25,338 nucleotides of DNA from Verrucomicrobiales bacterium (GTDB lineage Bacteria > Verrucomicrobiota > Verrucomicrobiia > Verrucomicrobiales > Akkermansiaceae): the NCBI GenBank assembly GCA_002729295.1, contig PBTU01000090.1:1-25338 (forward strand), in the 5' to 3' direction. Shown here in pieces: positions 6,296 to 13,261 of the stretch. The notes under the pieces are model-generated. The model was not told the origin of the DNA. It saw only the letters and a program-made list of their open reading frames with translations, and did no database searches. The translations under genes were made by a program, and so were the position numbers. The number at the start of each line of letters is the position of its first letter. Position 1 is the stretch's first letter.

Positions 6296-6718
6296 AACTG
6301 GCTTAGTTTTCCGGGCGAGGCCTACGCCTGCCCGGCGCGGGACTATAATCACTTTTACTCCAAAATTCCAGTCTCAATTTTAGCACTTCCCTCAAGACTT
6401 CATAGCAATAGGGAAATAACAATCTATAAATCAACAGTTTAAAAAAAATAACCCTAATGCAACCCCAACTCCGAAGTAGAAAAATGGGCTGTTTCCAACA
6501 CTGACCCAAGATTTCTTATCAGACAGCCTCCCGAAACACGTATTACCCCCATAAATAGACAATCAATCGCCAACAACGCGTGGGTGGACAACCCGCTACC
6601 CCGCCGCGGGTCGGAGATTGGGCCATGATGATAACCCTTTACCCTGAGTCAGAGGGGCGCTCTAGGTAGAGGGCGCCACCACTTCGACGGTGGCCCATCT
6701 CCTCACTCTCGCTCGTGG
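6296..6718. other. 423-base gene-free region with structured inverted repeats
   Basis: No convincing coding frame is seen on either strand. The half next to the desaturase (6350-6480) is A/T rich and probably holds its promoter. The other half is G/C rich. It contains a long imperfect inverted repeat: GGAGAT plus GGGCCA (6613-6618, 6620-6625) against TGGCCC plus ATCTCC (6691-6702), one base bulged. Inside it is a second hairpin, GGCGCTCT (6656-6663) with AGA/GCGCC (6668-6677). A third, GCCACC (6675-6680) with GGTGGC (6689-6694), competes with the outer stem. This is downstream of the esterase stop, but no T tract suits a terminator. Confidence 0.55.
6311..6335 (-). promoter_or_regulatory. Strong G/C hairpin just upstream of the desaturase ATG
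   Basis: CCGGGC (6311-6316) pairs with GCCCGG (6330-6335) and, after one bulged G, AGGC (6318-6321) pairs with GCCT (6326-6329) around a four-base loop. On the minus strand a TATAGT box lies just before it (6347-6342), so a transcript starting there would begin with this hairpin. If the GTG at 6352 is the true start the hairpin is instead inside the coding region. Confidence 0.4.
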
Positions 6719-8380
6719 TTACTCAGGAACATACTCCCCTCTCGATTGGTGCGGTACGAGTGGCCAGCGATCGGTCCGGAAGGGATAGGCCGGAAGCTCA
6801 TTGCCGTTTAGCAAACTTCCATTGGGGAGATTGGATTGGGCGTAGCGAACTGCCTTGGGATTCGCCACCTCCCCGGCCCAAACTTCCAACTGGGCATCTT
6901 TCCCCTGCACCCCAAGCACTCTCGCTCGAGCAACGTGAAATTTTTTGTCCTCTCCCGCGATCACAAATCCCAGATCGGTATCCTTATTCAGGCGCAGCCC
7001 CAGGGCTGTTCCTTGTTCAAATGAGATGATCGCTTTGCCTTCCGCAAATTCAACCGACTGATAAACCGGCCCCCGCCATTCCAAGGCTTGGTCCGATCGC
7101 GGGCGCTTCACCCCATAAACTTCCGCCAAGGCCCAACGCGCCGAACGTTCCCCAACAGGGCGTTTATGCCTCGGATGAATGTTGCCATCGCTATTGGCAT
7201 CGTAGCTTACAATCAATCCCGTCTCCGGCGTATTCTGCCAGGTGTGCAACTGCACTTCACGAACGACATTGGTGTGATGATTCATATCGTAGCTCATCGA
7301 ACGCCGCGTGCTCCAACCGGCAATTTGAATTAAGCCCATCGGAAGTTTCTCATCTTGAAAAGCGCGACGCCAATCACTGACCACCGCCGGAAAAGTCTTG
7401 GGAAAAGGCTTCCATGATTCGCCAAAAGAATTGTTTTCGCCTTGATAAAACAAAGCCCCTCTCACTGTGAACGGGGCGATGGGCATTAAAGTCCCCCGAT
7501 ACATTGCTCCCGGATGCGCCTCCTTCGCTGGGTCGGTATAGTTCCTCGCATTTGGACGTCCGCCCGGAGCTTTTCCTCCTCTGGCCTCCGCTTCCTTCTT
7601 TGCCTTCTCCCAGATCGCCATGTCTGTCTCAAACCTCTTCTTCGCTCCTCCCTCGCCTCCGCCCTCCGTCCAATCCTGCAGAGCCTTTTGGTGGTCACTC
7701 AGATACGACTTCATTTCCTGAATCCCTCCCAGCGTTTCATTGGAAACCCAAAACTGCGCCATCGTTCCGCCCCACGAGGTGTCGATCAATCCCACCGGCA
7801 CCTTCAGGCGCCGGCTTAATCGCTGCGCAAAATAATATCCCACTGCGGTGAACCGCCCGGCCTCCTCGGGCGTCGCCTTCATCCAACGGCCAACATGCTC
7901 CCCACCTTCCCCAATCGGAAAATCATCCTCAGTCTGTCCCGAAGCGATCTTGGGAACCCTGAGACAACGCACTGCCGGAGAATCAGCGGAATCAATTTCA
8001 ACATCCGCATTTAAAGTGCCCGAAAGCGTCCACTCCATATTGCTCTGCCCTCCGCAAAGCCACACTTCACCGACAAGAACATCCTCGAAAACCTTCTTCT
8101 TATTCCCGCTGGTAATTTTCAAGTCACTCGCCGTAAAACTGGCCTTCATCGGCTCCAGCATAGCGAGCCATTCCCCCTGCGCATTGGCCGTCGCACTCGC
8201 CTTGCGATCACCAAGTTCAACCTCAACTTTTTTTCCCGCCCCGGCCCATCCCCATACCCGCACCGGCTTGTCACACTGCACCACCATGTGATCACCAAAA
8301 ACATGCGGAACCCGCAATTCGGCAAACAAGGAGGAGACTCCCAAAAGAAAAATCGCAGAAAGCAAAAACCTAAAACGCAT
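6719..8380 (-). CDS. Sialate O-acetylesterase-like SGNH esterase, secreted
   Basis: The 553-residue protein begins with a signal peptide (MRFRFLLSAIFLLGVSSLFA) and an N-terminal beta domain (about 21-105). The esterase core follows: WLCGGQSNMEW has the nucleophile Ser113, GALFYQGENN (308-317) is the oxyanion/block with the conserved GEN, and SDGNIHPRHK has the Asp398/His402 dyad. These are the marks of the sialate O-acetylesterase (SASA, formerly DUF303) family, which removes acetyl groups from sialic acids or from acetylated plant and algal glycans. The stretch at about 236-292 is a low-complexity insert rich in Gly, Lys and Glu. A divergent FucP-type symporter starts 116 bases away, so the pair may serve uptake of a deacetylated sugar. 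The exact substrate cannot be read from sequence. Confidence 0.88.
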   Translation of the reverse strand: MRFRFLLSAIFLLGVSSLFAELRVPHVFGDHMVVQCDKPVRVWGWAGAGKKVEVELGDRKASATANAQGEWLAMLEPMKASFTASDLKITSGNKKKVFEDVLVGEVWLCGGQSNMEWTLSGTLNADVEIDSADSPAVRCLRVPKIASGQTEDDFPIGEGGEHVGRWMKATPEEAGRFTAVGYYFAQRLSRRLKVPVGLIDTSWGGTMAQFWVSNETLGGIQEMKSYLSDHQKALQDWTEGGGEGGAKKRFETDMAIWEKAKKEAEARGGKAPGGRPNARNYTDPAKEAHPGAMYRGTLMPIAPFTVRGALFYQGENNSFGESWKPFPKTFPAVVSDWRRAFQDEKLPMGLIQIAGWSTRRSMSYDMNHHTNVVREVQLHTWQNTPETGLIVSYDANSDGNIHPRHKRPVGERSARWALAEVYGVKRPRSDQALEWRGPVYQSVEFAEGKAIISFEQGTALGLRLNKDTDLGFVIAGEDKKFHVARARVLGVQGKDAQLEVWAGEVANPKAVRYAQSNLPNGSLLNGNELPAYPFRTDRWPLVPHQSRGEYVPE

Positions 8381-8446
8381 TCCTTACGCTTTCCATCCTC
8401 TACCTGATGTCAAACTTTTCGCTCCACAAGCCCTCGCCTGTATAGC

Positions 8447-8475
8447 ATTTTCGGAGGGCTCCCGAAAAAGGAGCC
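8447..8475 (+). promoter_or_regulatory. Overlapping alternative hairpins in the symporter leader
   Basis: TTTTCGG (8448-8454) can pair with CCGAAAA (8462-8468) around AGGGCTC, or GGCTCC (8457-8462) with GGAGCC (8470-8475) around CGAAAAA. The two hairpins exclude each other. The element is in the 116-base divergent region, 22 bases before the symporter start. A TATAGC box at 8441-8446 is a possible -10 but has no good -35. Confidence 0.4.
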
Positions 8476-8496
8476 ACCAAAACCCAATACAATCTC

Positions 8497-9978
8497 GTGA
8501 GCCAAGCCCCCTCAAAACCAGAAGTTGTCCCGAAAAAATATCTTGCTGCCTTCATTCTTACGACCTGCTGCTTTGCGCTCTGGGGATTTGCCAACGACGT
8601 CACCAATCCGCTTGTGAAGGTCTTTAAAGAGGTCTTTCTCATCAACAACGCGGAGTCATCCCTCGTTCAAACGGCTTTTTACGGCGGTTACTTCACCATG
8701 GCTCTCCCGGCAGCATTCTTTATCCGGAAGTATTCCTACAAGGCAGCCATCATGATCGGCTTTGCACTCTACGCAATCGGCGCCTTTCTCAGCCTCCCCG
8801 CCAGCCTAGCGGCTAACTTCTATTTCTTCATTCTCGGACTTTACATTCTGACCTTCGGATTGGCCTTCCTTGAAACAGCCTGTAATCCCTACATCATGGC
8901 GATGGGACCACCCGAAACCGCTACCCAACGTCTCAACCTGGCCCAGGCCTTCAACCCCATCGGCACCCTCACCGGCATGTTGGTCATGACTTCTCTCATC
9001 GCACCCAACCTCGTCGTGACAAATTTCCGGGAGGAAGTGAAGGAGCAGAAAGTCGAAGCCACGCAGTATCTCTACACCGACGCTTCTCAGCTCCCCGAGG
9101 GGGCGGAACTGAAAGACGACAAAATCACTCTGGCCGACGGATCCGAAGTCACCTTCTACAAAGACGGCCTCCCGGATCATCAAAAAACCTTTGGCAAGCT
9201 CGACGGCAATGTGACCGATGCTCTTACCGCAATGCGCGCCACCAAGCCTGAAAAATTCAGCGAACTCCAACAGTCCGATCTGGGATATGTCCGCATGCCC
9301 TACCTGGCCATCGGAGGAGTCGTTCTTGGCTTTCTCATTCTGTTCTTCCTCACCAAGATGCCCAGCTTCAAGGACGACACTGAGAGGAGTTCCTTTCTGG
9401 GAGTTTGCAAACGAATCTGGAAGCGCCCCCATTTCCGGGAAGGCGTCATGGCCCAGGCTTTCTATGTCGGCGCGCAGATCACTTGCTGGACCTTCGTCAT
9501 TCACTACGGCATGGAAGTGGCCCAACTCGATCTCGAAACAGCCGGCCTTTGGAATGTCGCTGCCATGGTCACGTTCCTCTCCTGCCGATTCATCTGCACC
9601 GCCCTGATGCGTAAACTCAGCCCGGGCTGGCTAATGGGAGTTCTTGCCGTGGTAGCAGTGCTCCTCCTGCTTGGAGCGATCTTTCTCGAAAAAAAAGCCG
9701 GCCTCACCTGTCTGGTCGCGGTCTCGGCCTGTATGTCGCTTATGTTTCCCACCATCTATGGCATCGCCCTCCGCGGCCTCTCGCCCGAAGAGGCTGAAAT
9801 CGGCTCCGCTTTCCTCATTATGGCCATCGTCGGAGGTGCCGTCCTCCCACTCATGCAGGGAAAATTCATCGACGAGCTGGGGATCAAGAACAGCTTCTGG
9901 CTCCCGGTCTTTTGCTTCGTCGTGATCGCAATCTACGGATTCCGAGCCTTCCGAAAATTCGAAAAAGAGCCTGCATAG
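8497..9978 (+). CDS. FucP-type sugar:proton symporter (MFS)
   Basis: The protein (493 residues, GTG start) has about 12 membrane segments and belongs to the fucose/glucose/galactose:H+ symporter family of the major facilitator superfamily. Conserved parts include FANDVTNPLVKVF with Asp34 (equivalent to the proton-linked Asp46 of E. coli FucP) and FLETACNPYIMAMGPPE with Glu126 (equivalent to Glu135), followed by RLNLAQAFNPIG. It would import a hexose such as L-fucose. An oddity is the loop of about 95 hydrophilic residues (171-266) between the fifth and sixth membrane segments, expected to lie in the periplasm; the E. coli loop is about 40. It is divergent from the sialate O-acetylesterase gene. 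No fucose catabolic enzymes are in the window, so the sugar is uncertain. Confidence 0.88.
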   Translation: MSQAPSKPEVVPKKYLAAFILTTCCFALWGFANDVTNPLVKVFKEVFLINNAESSLVQTAFYGGYFTMALPAAFFIRKYSYKAAIMIGFALYAIGAFLSLPASLAANFYFFILGLYILTFGLAFLETACNPYIMAMGPPETATQRLNLAQAFNPIGTLTGMLVMTSLIAPNLVVTNFREEVKEQKVEATQYLYTDASQLPEGAELKDDKITLADGSEVTFYKDGLPDHQKTFGKLDGNVTDALTAMRATKPEKFSELQQSDLGYVRMPYLAIGGVVLGFLILFFLTKMPSFKDDTERSSFLGVCKRIWKRPHFREGVMAQAFYVGAQITCWTFVIHYGMEVAQLDLETAGLWNVAAMVTFLSCRFICTALMRKLSPGWLMGVLAVVAVLLLLGAIFLEKKAGLTCLVAVSACMSLMFPTIYGIALRGLSPEEAEIGSAFLIMAIVGGAVLPLMQGKFIDELGIKNSFWLPVFCFVVIAIYGFRAFRKFEKEPA

Positions 9979-9997
9979 ACTTTGAAAGTCTCATTTT
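9977..9997 (+). terminator. Weak terminator-like hairpin at the symporter stop
   Basis: AGACTT (9977-9982) and AAGTCT (9986-9991) form a small stem around TGA, overlapping the TAG stop, with TTTT at 9994-9997. The stem is A/T rich, so termination would be weak. Confidence 0.35.
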
Positions 9998-10070
9998 CAC
10001 TCACCTTGCGTCCAAGCCCCAAAATCTTGACTTGCACCTTCCTCCATCAAATTCAAACTTCGGGCTAGAC

Positions 10071-10859
10071 ATGACACTTTATCCACACACTTCTCGCCGA
10101 ACCGGCTTCACTCTGGTCGAGCTCCTCGTCACCATTGGCATCCTTGCCGTCCTTGCAAGTCTCGTGATTGTAGGCGTGCGCAAAGGCTTCCAGGCCGCAA
10201 ATGCAGCCAAACTTACCGGCAACATGAAAAGTATCTACACCATCATGATGGATATCGTCAGTGAAGGCACCGAGACCGGATACCATCCTCCGGGAAGCTT
10301 TCCACCACATTCAGGTGTTCTCGCCGGTGAAATCGGAGCCTCATTTGTGTGGTGGGACCTTGTCGCGGAGAAGGCGGGATTTGCCGACCGTTCCAGCGGA
10401 CGCTTCAAGTGGACCGAACCCTACGCCAGTACTGTCCTTCAAAACCCTCTCTCCAAAAAGAAACTTGGTGCCGGACTCACAGAATACTTCTCACTTTACG
10501 GAAACAGCGATGTCAGCCGTGGTGGATACACCTACAACGGAAATCTCGGGGGCAGAGCCACTCCAGACTCCAATGAGGAGGATGCCTTCCTCGTTCGCCA
10601 AATCGATGTCGAAGACGAGGCTACCACCATCTTTTTCGCCGAGTCGAATGATAACGATACCGGTGATGGCTGGGTATTTAAGACGATCCAACAAGTTCCA
10701 CAGGGCAACTACAAGGACCAGGTCTACTGCTGCTTCCTTGACGGACATATCGAAACCATCAAAAACAAAGTCATCAGCCAGACCAAAGCGTTTAATTTCT
10801 ACACCTCGGTCGAAGAAAAAGATTACGATAACCAACCGGGCGAAAACGAAAACGACTAG
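10071..10859 (+). CDS. Type II secretion / prepilin-like pseudopilin protein
   Basis: The start is set at the ATG at 10071, because it places a class III prepilin signal right at the N-terminus: a short basic leader (MTLYPHTSRRTG), cleavage between Gly and Phe, then FTLVELLVTIGILAVLASLV, with the conserved Glu at mature position 5. The frame is open further upstream (to 9912), but that part overlaps the symporter gene. The protein has 262 residues. The C-terminal YCCFLDGHIETI is a DG-containing motif like that of the large prepilin-like families found in Planctomycetota and Verrucomicrobiota. Prepilin peptidase would process it and it would assemble into, or be anchored like, a pseudopilus. 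It stands alone; no secretion machinery genes are near, and its role is unknown. Confidence 0.8.
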   Translation: MTLYPHTSRRTGFTLVELLVTIGILAVLASLVIVGVRKGFQAANAAKLTGNMKSIYTIMMDIVSEGTETGYHPPGSFPPHSGVLAGEIGASFVWWDLVAEKAGFADRSSGRFKWTEPYASTVLQNPLSKKKLGAGLTEYFSLYGNSDVSRGGYTYNGNLGGRATPDSNEEDAFLVRQIDVEDEATTIFFAESNDNDTGDGWVFKTIQQVPQGNYKDQVYCCFLDGHIETIKNKVISQTKAFNFYTSVEEKDYDNQPGENEND

Positions 10860-11029
10860 ACTGCAGAACTACCACAAGATTACCGGGCACATTTCATAAA
10901 AGCCCGACCTATTTGGCATTGGGCCATGGAATAGTCACCCAAAGTGGATCTGAAACCGACCACTTGCACCCTATCGGAATTGCGCGAATCCTGAAAACCC
11001 ATCCCCTTCGAAAGTAGTCTGCCGATGGC

Positions 11030-11062
11030 AAAAAAACGACGACCCGCAGGGACCGTCGTTTT
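11030..11062 (-). terminator. Intrinsic terminator after the PDZ protein gene
   Basis: AAAACGACG (11033-11041) and CGTCGTTTT (11054-11062) form a nine-pair stem; inside it CCC (11043-11045) and GGG (11049-11051) can pair too. On the minus strand the stem runs into a run of seven T (11036-11030). It lies 24 bases after the PDZ gene stop. The plus strand has four T in the 3' arm only, so it may work weakly in that direction for the pseudopilin gene. Confidence 0.8.
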
Positions 11063-11085
11063 GAAAATTTTACGTGATGGAGAGA

Positions 11086-12045
11086 TTACCTCTTCTCCTT
11101 CTTCTGGTTAAATTCGAAGTGGAACATGCGACCGCCGTCCTGCTTATCGAGGCCAAATTTTTCGACGCGCTCTTGATACGCTTCGGGGACTGCGGCTTTA
11201 TCGACATCAGAGTCGTAAGGACCTTCGAAAACGATTTCTCCATCGATATCCCGAATGACAATCTCACGAGCCCCGTCGCTCATGCGCATTTCCACACTTC
11301 CGTCCTGATCCTGAAACATCACCGAACCAGCTTGTTTCACACCAACCTTCTGATCCAGGAGATCGTCGAGCTTCAACTTCAGTTGCTGGGGTCCGTTCCC
11401 TCCATTCATGCCCCAGGCCTTTTCCACTTCCTTGAGAAGCTGGCGTTGGATGTCGAAATTAGGAATCATCCCAGGGTCCTCTCCAAGTTGACGCTCCAGC
11501 ATTTTTTGTAAATCAGCACGCCCCCCATCTGCAGGAAAAGGATTCACGCCGTTCGCTTGCGGTGGTAAACCGACCCGCTCGGCCAACTTGATTTTTTGTT
11601 CGATCGGACGTCCCCGCCGAACGAGCTTGAGGGAAATTTCTTCGCCGGGTGCCTTGGCTTGCACGGCGGCTCTAAGATCATCCTGGGAAGTCAATTTCTT
11701 GTCATCGATAGTGGTCACAATATCGCGCTCGGTGAGTCCGGCGAGATCAGCCGGGCTATCCTTCAGAACGAAATTAAGCTGGAGTCCGCTTTCGAGATTC
11801 AAGTGCCATGCCAGATCCTCGTTAACCGGATCTCCGGAGACGCCAAGGAAAGCTTGCTTCGCCTCAAGAGGTCTTTTCACGGCGTCTTCATGAACGCCCT
11901 GATTGTTCTCGGGAACAATTTCGGCGGGAACAGGGGCTTTTTCAACAGGAGCCCCGCCGGGACGCTCAATTCCCTGGGCACCGCCAAGAACTCCTAGAAG
12001 AATCGTGAGACTAATTTTAGTGGTATATGAGAGTTGGTTATTCAT
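11086..12045 (-). CDS. Secreted PDZ-domain protein (no protease domain)
   Basis: The 319-residue protein has an N-terminal hydrophobic export signal (MNNQLSYTTKISLTILLGVLG) and one PDZ domain at about 65-150: QAFLGVSGDPVNEDLAWHLN, then GLQLNFVLKDSPADLAGLTE, DIVTTIDDKKLTSQDDLRAA and ISLKLVRRG. The family match is to PDZ domains of DegP/HtrA-type proteases, but no trypsin-like triad or metalloprotease motif is found. The rest is acidic and rich in Lys, Asp and Gln, with a possible helical segment around 200-240. It lies 34 bases after the membrane protein gene and is probably the last gene of the sigma operon, ending at an intrinsic terminator. A role in recognising unfolded or C-terminal peptides outside the inner membrane is an inference from the fold. 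Confidence 0.75.
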   Translation of the reverse strand: MNNQLSYTTKISLTILLGVLGGAQGIERPGGAPVEKAPVPAEIVPENNQGVHEDAVKRPLEAKQAFLGVSGDPVNEDLAWHLNLESGLQLNFVLKDSPADLAGLTERDIVTTIDDKKLTSQDDLRAAVQAKAPGEEISLKLVRRGRPIEQKIKLAERVGLPPQANGVNPFPADGGRADLQKMLERQLGEDPGMIPNFDIQRQLLKEVEKAWGMNGGNGPQQLKLKLDDLLDQKVGVKQAGSVMFQDQDGSVEMRMSDGAREIVIRDIDGEIVFEGPYDSDVDKAAVPEAYQERVEKFGLDKQDGGRMFHFEFNQKKEKR

Positions 12046-12079
12046 TTGCTGGTTCAGCGTTGGATTTTAAAATTCTTGT

Positions 12080-12592
12080 TTAATCAATTTTCGCCGGAAG
12101 AAAAACAACTTCTCTCGTCGGTTGTTCGACGATCACTTGCTCGCCCTCCTTATTTTGAAAGTAGACCGTGTTGGTGGCATTCACTTCCATACAGCGAACA
12201 GCCTGTCCGGACTTCGTCCAAATTACTCCCACGTCATTGGTCGAGAGAATTTTGGCACGGGCATCACTGGGAGTGAAGGCGGCAGTCGAAATCCCGGCCC
12301 GGGTTTCACTCATTGACAAGGCCACGGAAGGATTCGCAGGAGGATTTCCACCACCCGAGATGAGAGCAACTCCGGCACCCATCACGGCCACGGTAGCCAC
12401 CGAGCGCCACCCCAACCAATTGCCGGTTGGTGCCGCAGGCTCCTGGTTTAGAGGAACAATTTTTTCCTCAACGGGAACGTGTTCATGCCAGCGGGCCATC
12501 GCGCTATCCAGACGCGAAATCATATCGTCCGGCATTCCCAGCGGGGAAAGCTTCTTCAATTCTTCCTCGAGTTTGTTCAGTTCAGCATCCAT
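12080..12592 (-). CDS. Single-pass membrane protein, probable anti-sigma partner
   Basis: This protein of 170 residues starts at the ATG at 12592, 17 bases after the sigma factor stop; the longer open frame runs backward into the sigma gene and is a shadow. Residues 1-55 are acidic and helical (LNKLEEELKKLSPLGMPDD), about 59-79 form one membrane helix (WLGWRSVATVAVMGAGVALI), and the remainder would lie outside. The order cytoplasmic helix - membrane helix - outer domain, right after an ECF sigma gene, is the usual form of an anti-sigma factor. However, no HxxxCxxC zinc signature of the ZAS type and no other known anti-sigma motif is seen. The outer domain (TKSGQAVRCMEVNATNTVYF) is unrecognised. 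Confidence 0.6.
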   Translation of the reverse strand: MDAELNKLEEELKKLSPLGMPDDMISRLDSAMARWHEHVPVEEKIVPLNQEPAAPTGNWLGWRSVATVAVMGAGVALISGGGNPPANPSVALSMSETRAGISTAAFTPSDARAKILSTNDVGVIWTKSGQAVRCMEVNATNTVYFQNKEGEQVIVEQPTREVVFLPAKID

Positions 12593-12609
12593 GACATTTG
12601 GGGGTCGGG

Positions 12610-13191
12610 TTAAAGATCTCCATTTAAACGCGCGGTGGCGAGTTGTTTTCTCAATGCCTCGATTCCATAACGGTAACGCGAGGCGGCGGTATTGAGGGAA
12701 ATGTCGAGAGCCTCGCCAATCTCGGCAAAGGTTCGCTCTCCCCAAAGTTTCATGTAAATGACTTCGGAAAATTTCTTGGGCAGGCCCTTGAGCCCTGCTT
12801 CGAGAATTTGACGGGTTTCGTCCATATTCTCGTTATTTTCGAAATGGGGCAGATCAATGTCCGATCCCAAGGTCTTTTTGTCTTCGACAACGAGTTCCTC
12901 CCGCTTGCGACGACGGTCTTCCTTACGGCCGAGGTCGATGGCCTCCCGCCGGATCTGGGTATAAGAGAAGGCGAGCCACGCTTGCTGATCCCCCACAAAG
13001 GTCCCTTCCTCAACTTTTCGTGACAATTTCACGACGGCGTTTTGCAAGACGTCCTCGGCATCAGCAATCGACCGGGTCTGCTGTCGGGCGAACAAAAGCA
13101 GCTTCGAGCCGTGCTCTTCGAGCCAAGGTCGAAAGCGCGAGGGCCGGGGTTTATTCGCTGGTGCTGGATTCACGGTCTGAGAGTTGGTCAA
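12610..13191 (-). CDS. ECF-type RNA polymerase sigma factor
   Basis: Region 2 is recognisable in LLLFARQQTRSIADAEDVLQ, where the DAEDV(L)Q core binds the beta' clamp, and region 4 in LKGLPKKFSEVIYMKLWGER with the helix-turn-helix TFAEIGEALDISLNTAASRY. The linker of about 60 residues contains a basic RKEDRRRKREE stretch. The start is unclear since no ATG is available: the TTG at 13191 has GAGAGGA 12 bases upstream and gives the short N-terminus usual for this group; GTG at 13212 or TTG at 13257 would add 7 or 22 residues. It lies 70 bases after uvrA in the same direction and is followed by the membrane protein and the PDZ protein, suggesting an envelope-responsive operon. Confidence 0.88.
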   Translation of the reverse strand: MTNSQTVNPAPANKPRPSRFRPWLEEHGSKLLLFARQQTRSIADAEDVLQNAVVKLSRKVEEGTFVGDQQAWLAFSYTQIRREAIDLGRKEDRRRKREELVVEDKKTLGSDIDLPHFENNENMDETRQILEAGLKGLPKKFSEVIYMKLWGERTFAEIGEALDISLNTAASRYRYGIEALRKQLATARLNGDL

Positions 13192-13203
13192 GGTGGAAGC
13201 GGT

Positions 13204-13210
13204 TCCTCTC
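13204..13210 (-). promoter_or_regulatory. Ribosome-binding site deciding the sigma factor start
   Basis: GAGAGGA on the minus strand (13210-13204) is the only good Shine-Dalgarno-like sequence near the sigma factor 5' end. It is 12 bases before the TTG at 13191 and almost abuts the GTG at 13212, so it supports the shorter protein. Confidence 0.4.
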
Positions 13211-13261
13211 ACGGACTTTATCTGATTAATTTGCGAAAAAGTAGCCCGCTTTTGCAAGCGC

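Noticed and set aside
6613..6702. tRNA-like fold with a TTCGA sequence near the 3' arm
   Set aside because: The candidate anticodon loop has no U at position 33, the D-loop lacks the GG pair, the T-loop has the wrong register and no CCA follows. The opposite strand gives no T-loop at all.
8806..9525. Minus-strand open frame of 239 codons opposite the symporter
   Set aside because: Its His/Asp/Glu-rich product has no domain; the FucP-type gene on the plus strand explains the coding signal.
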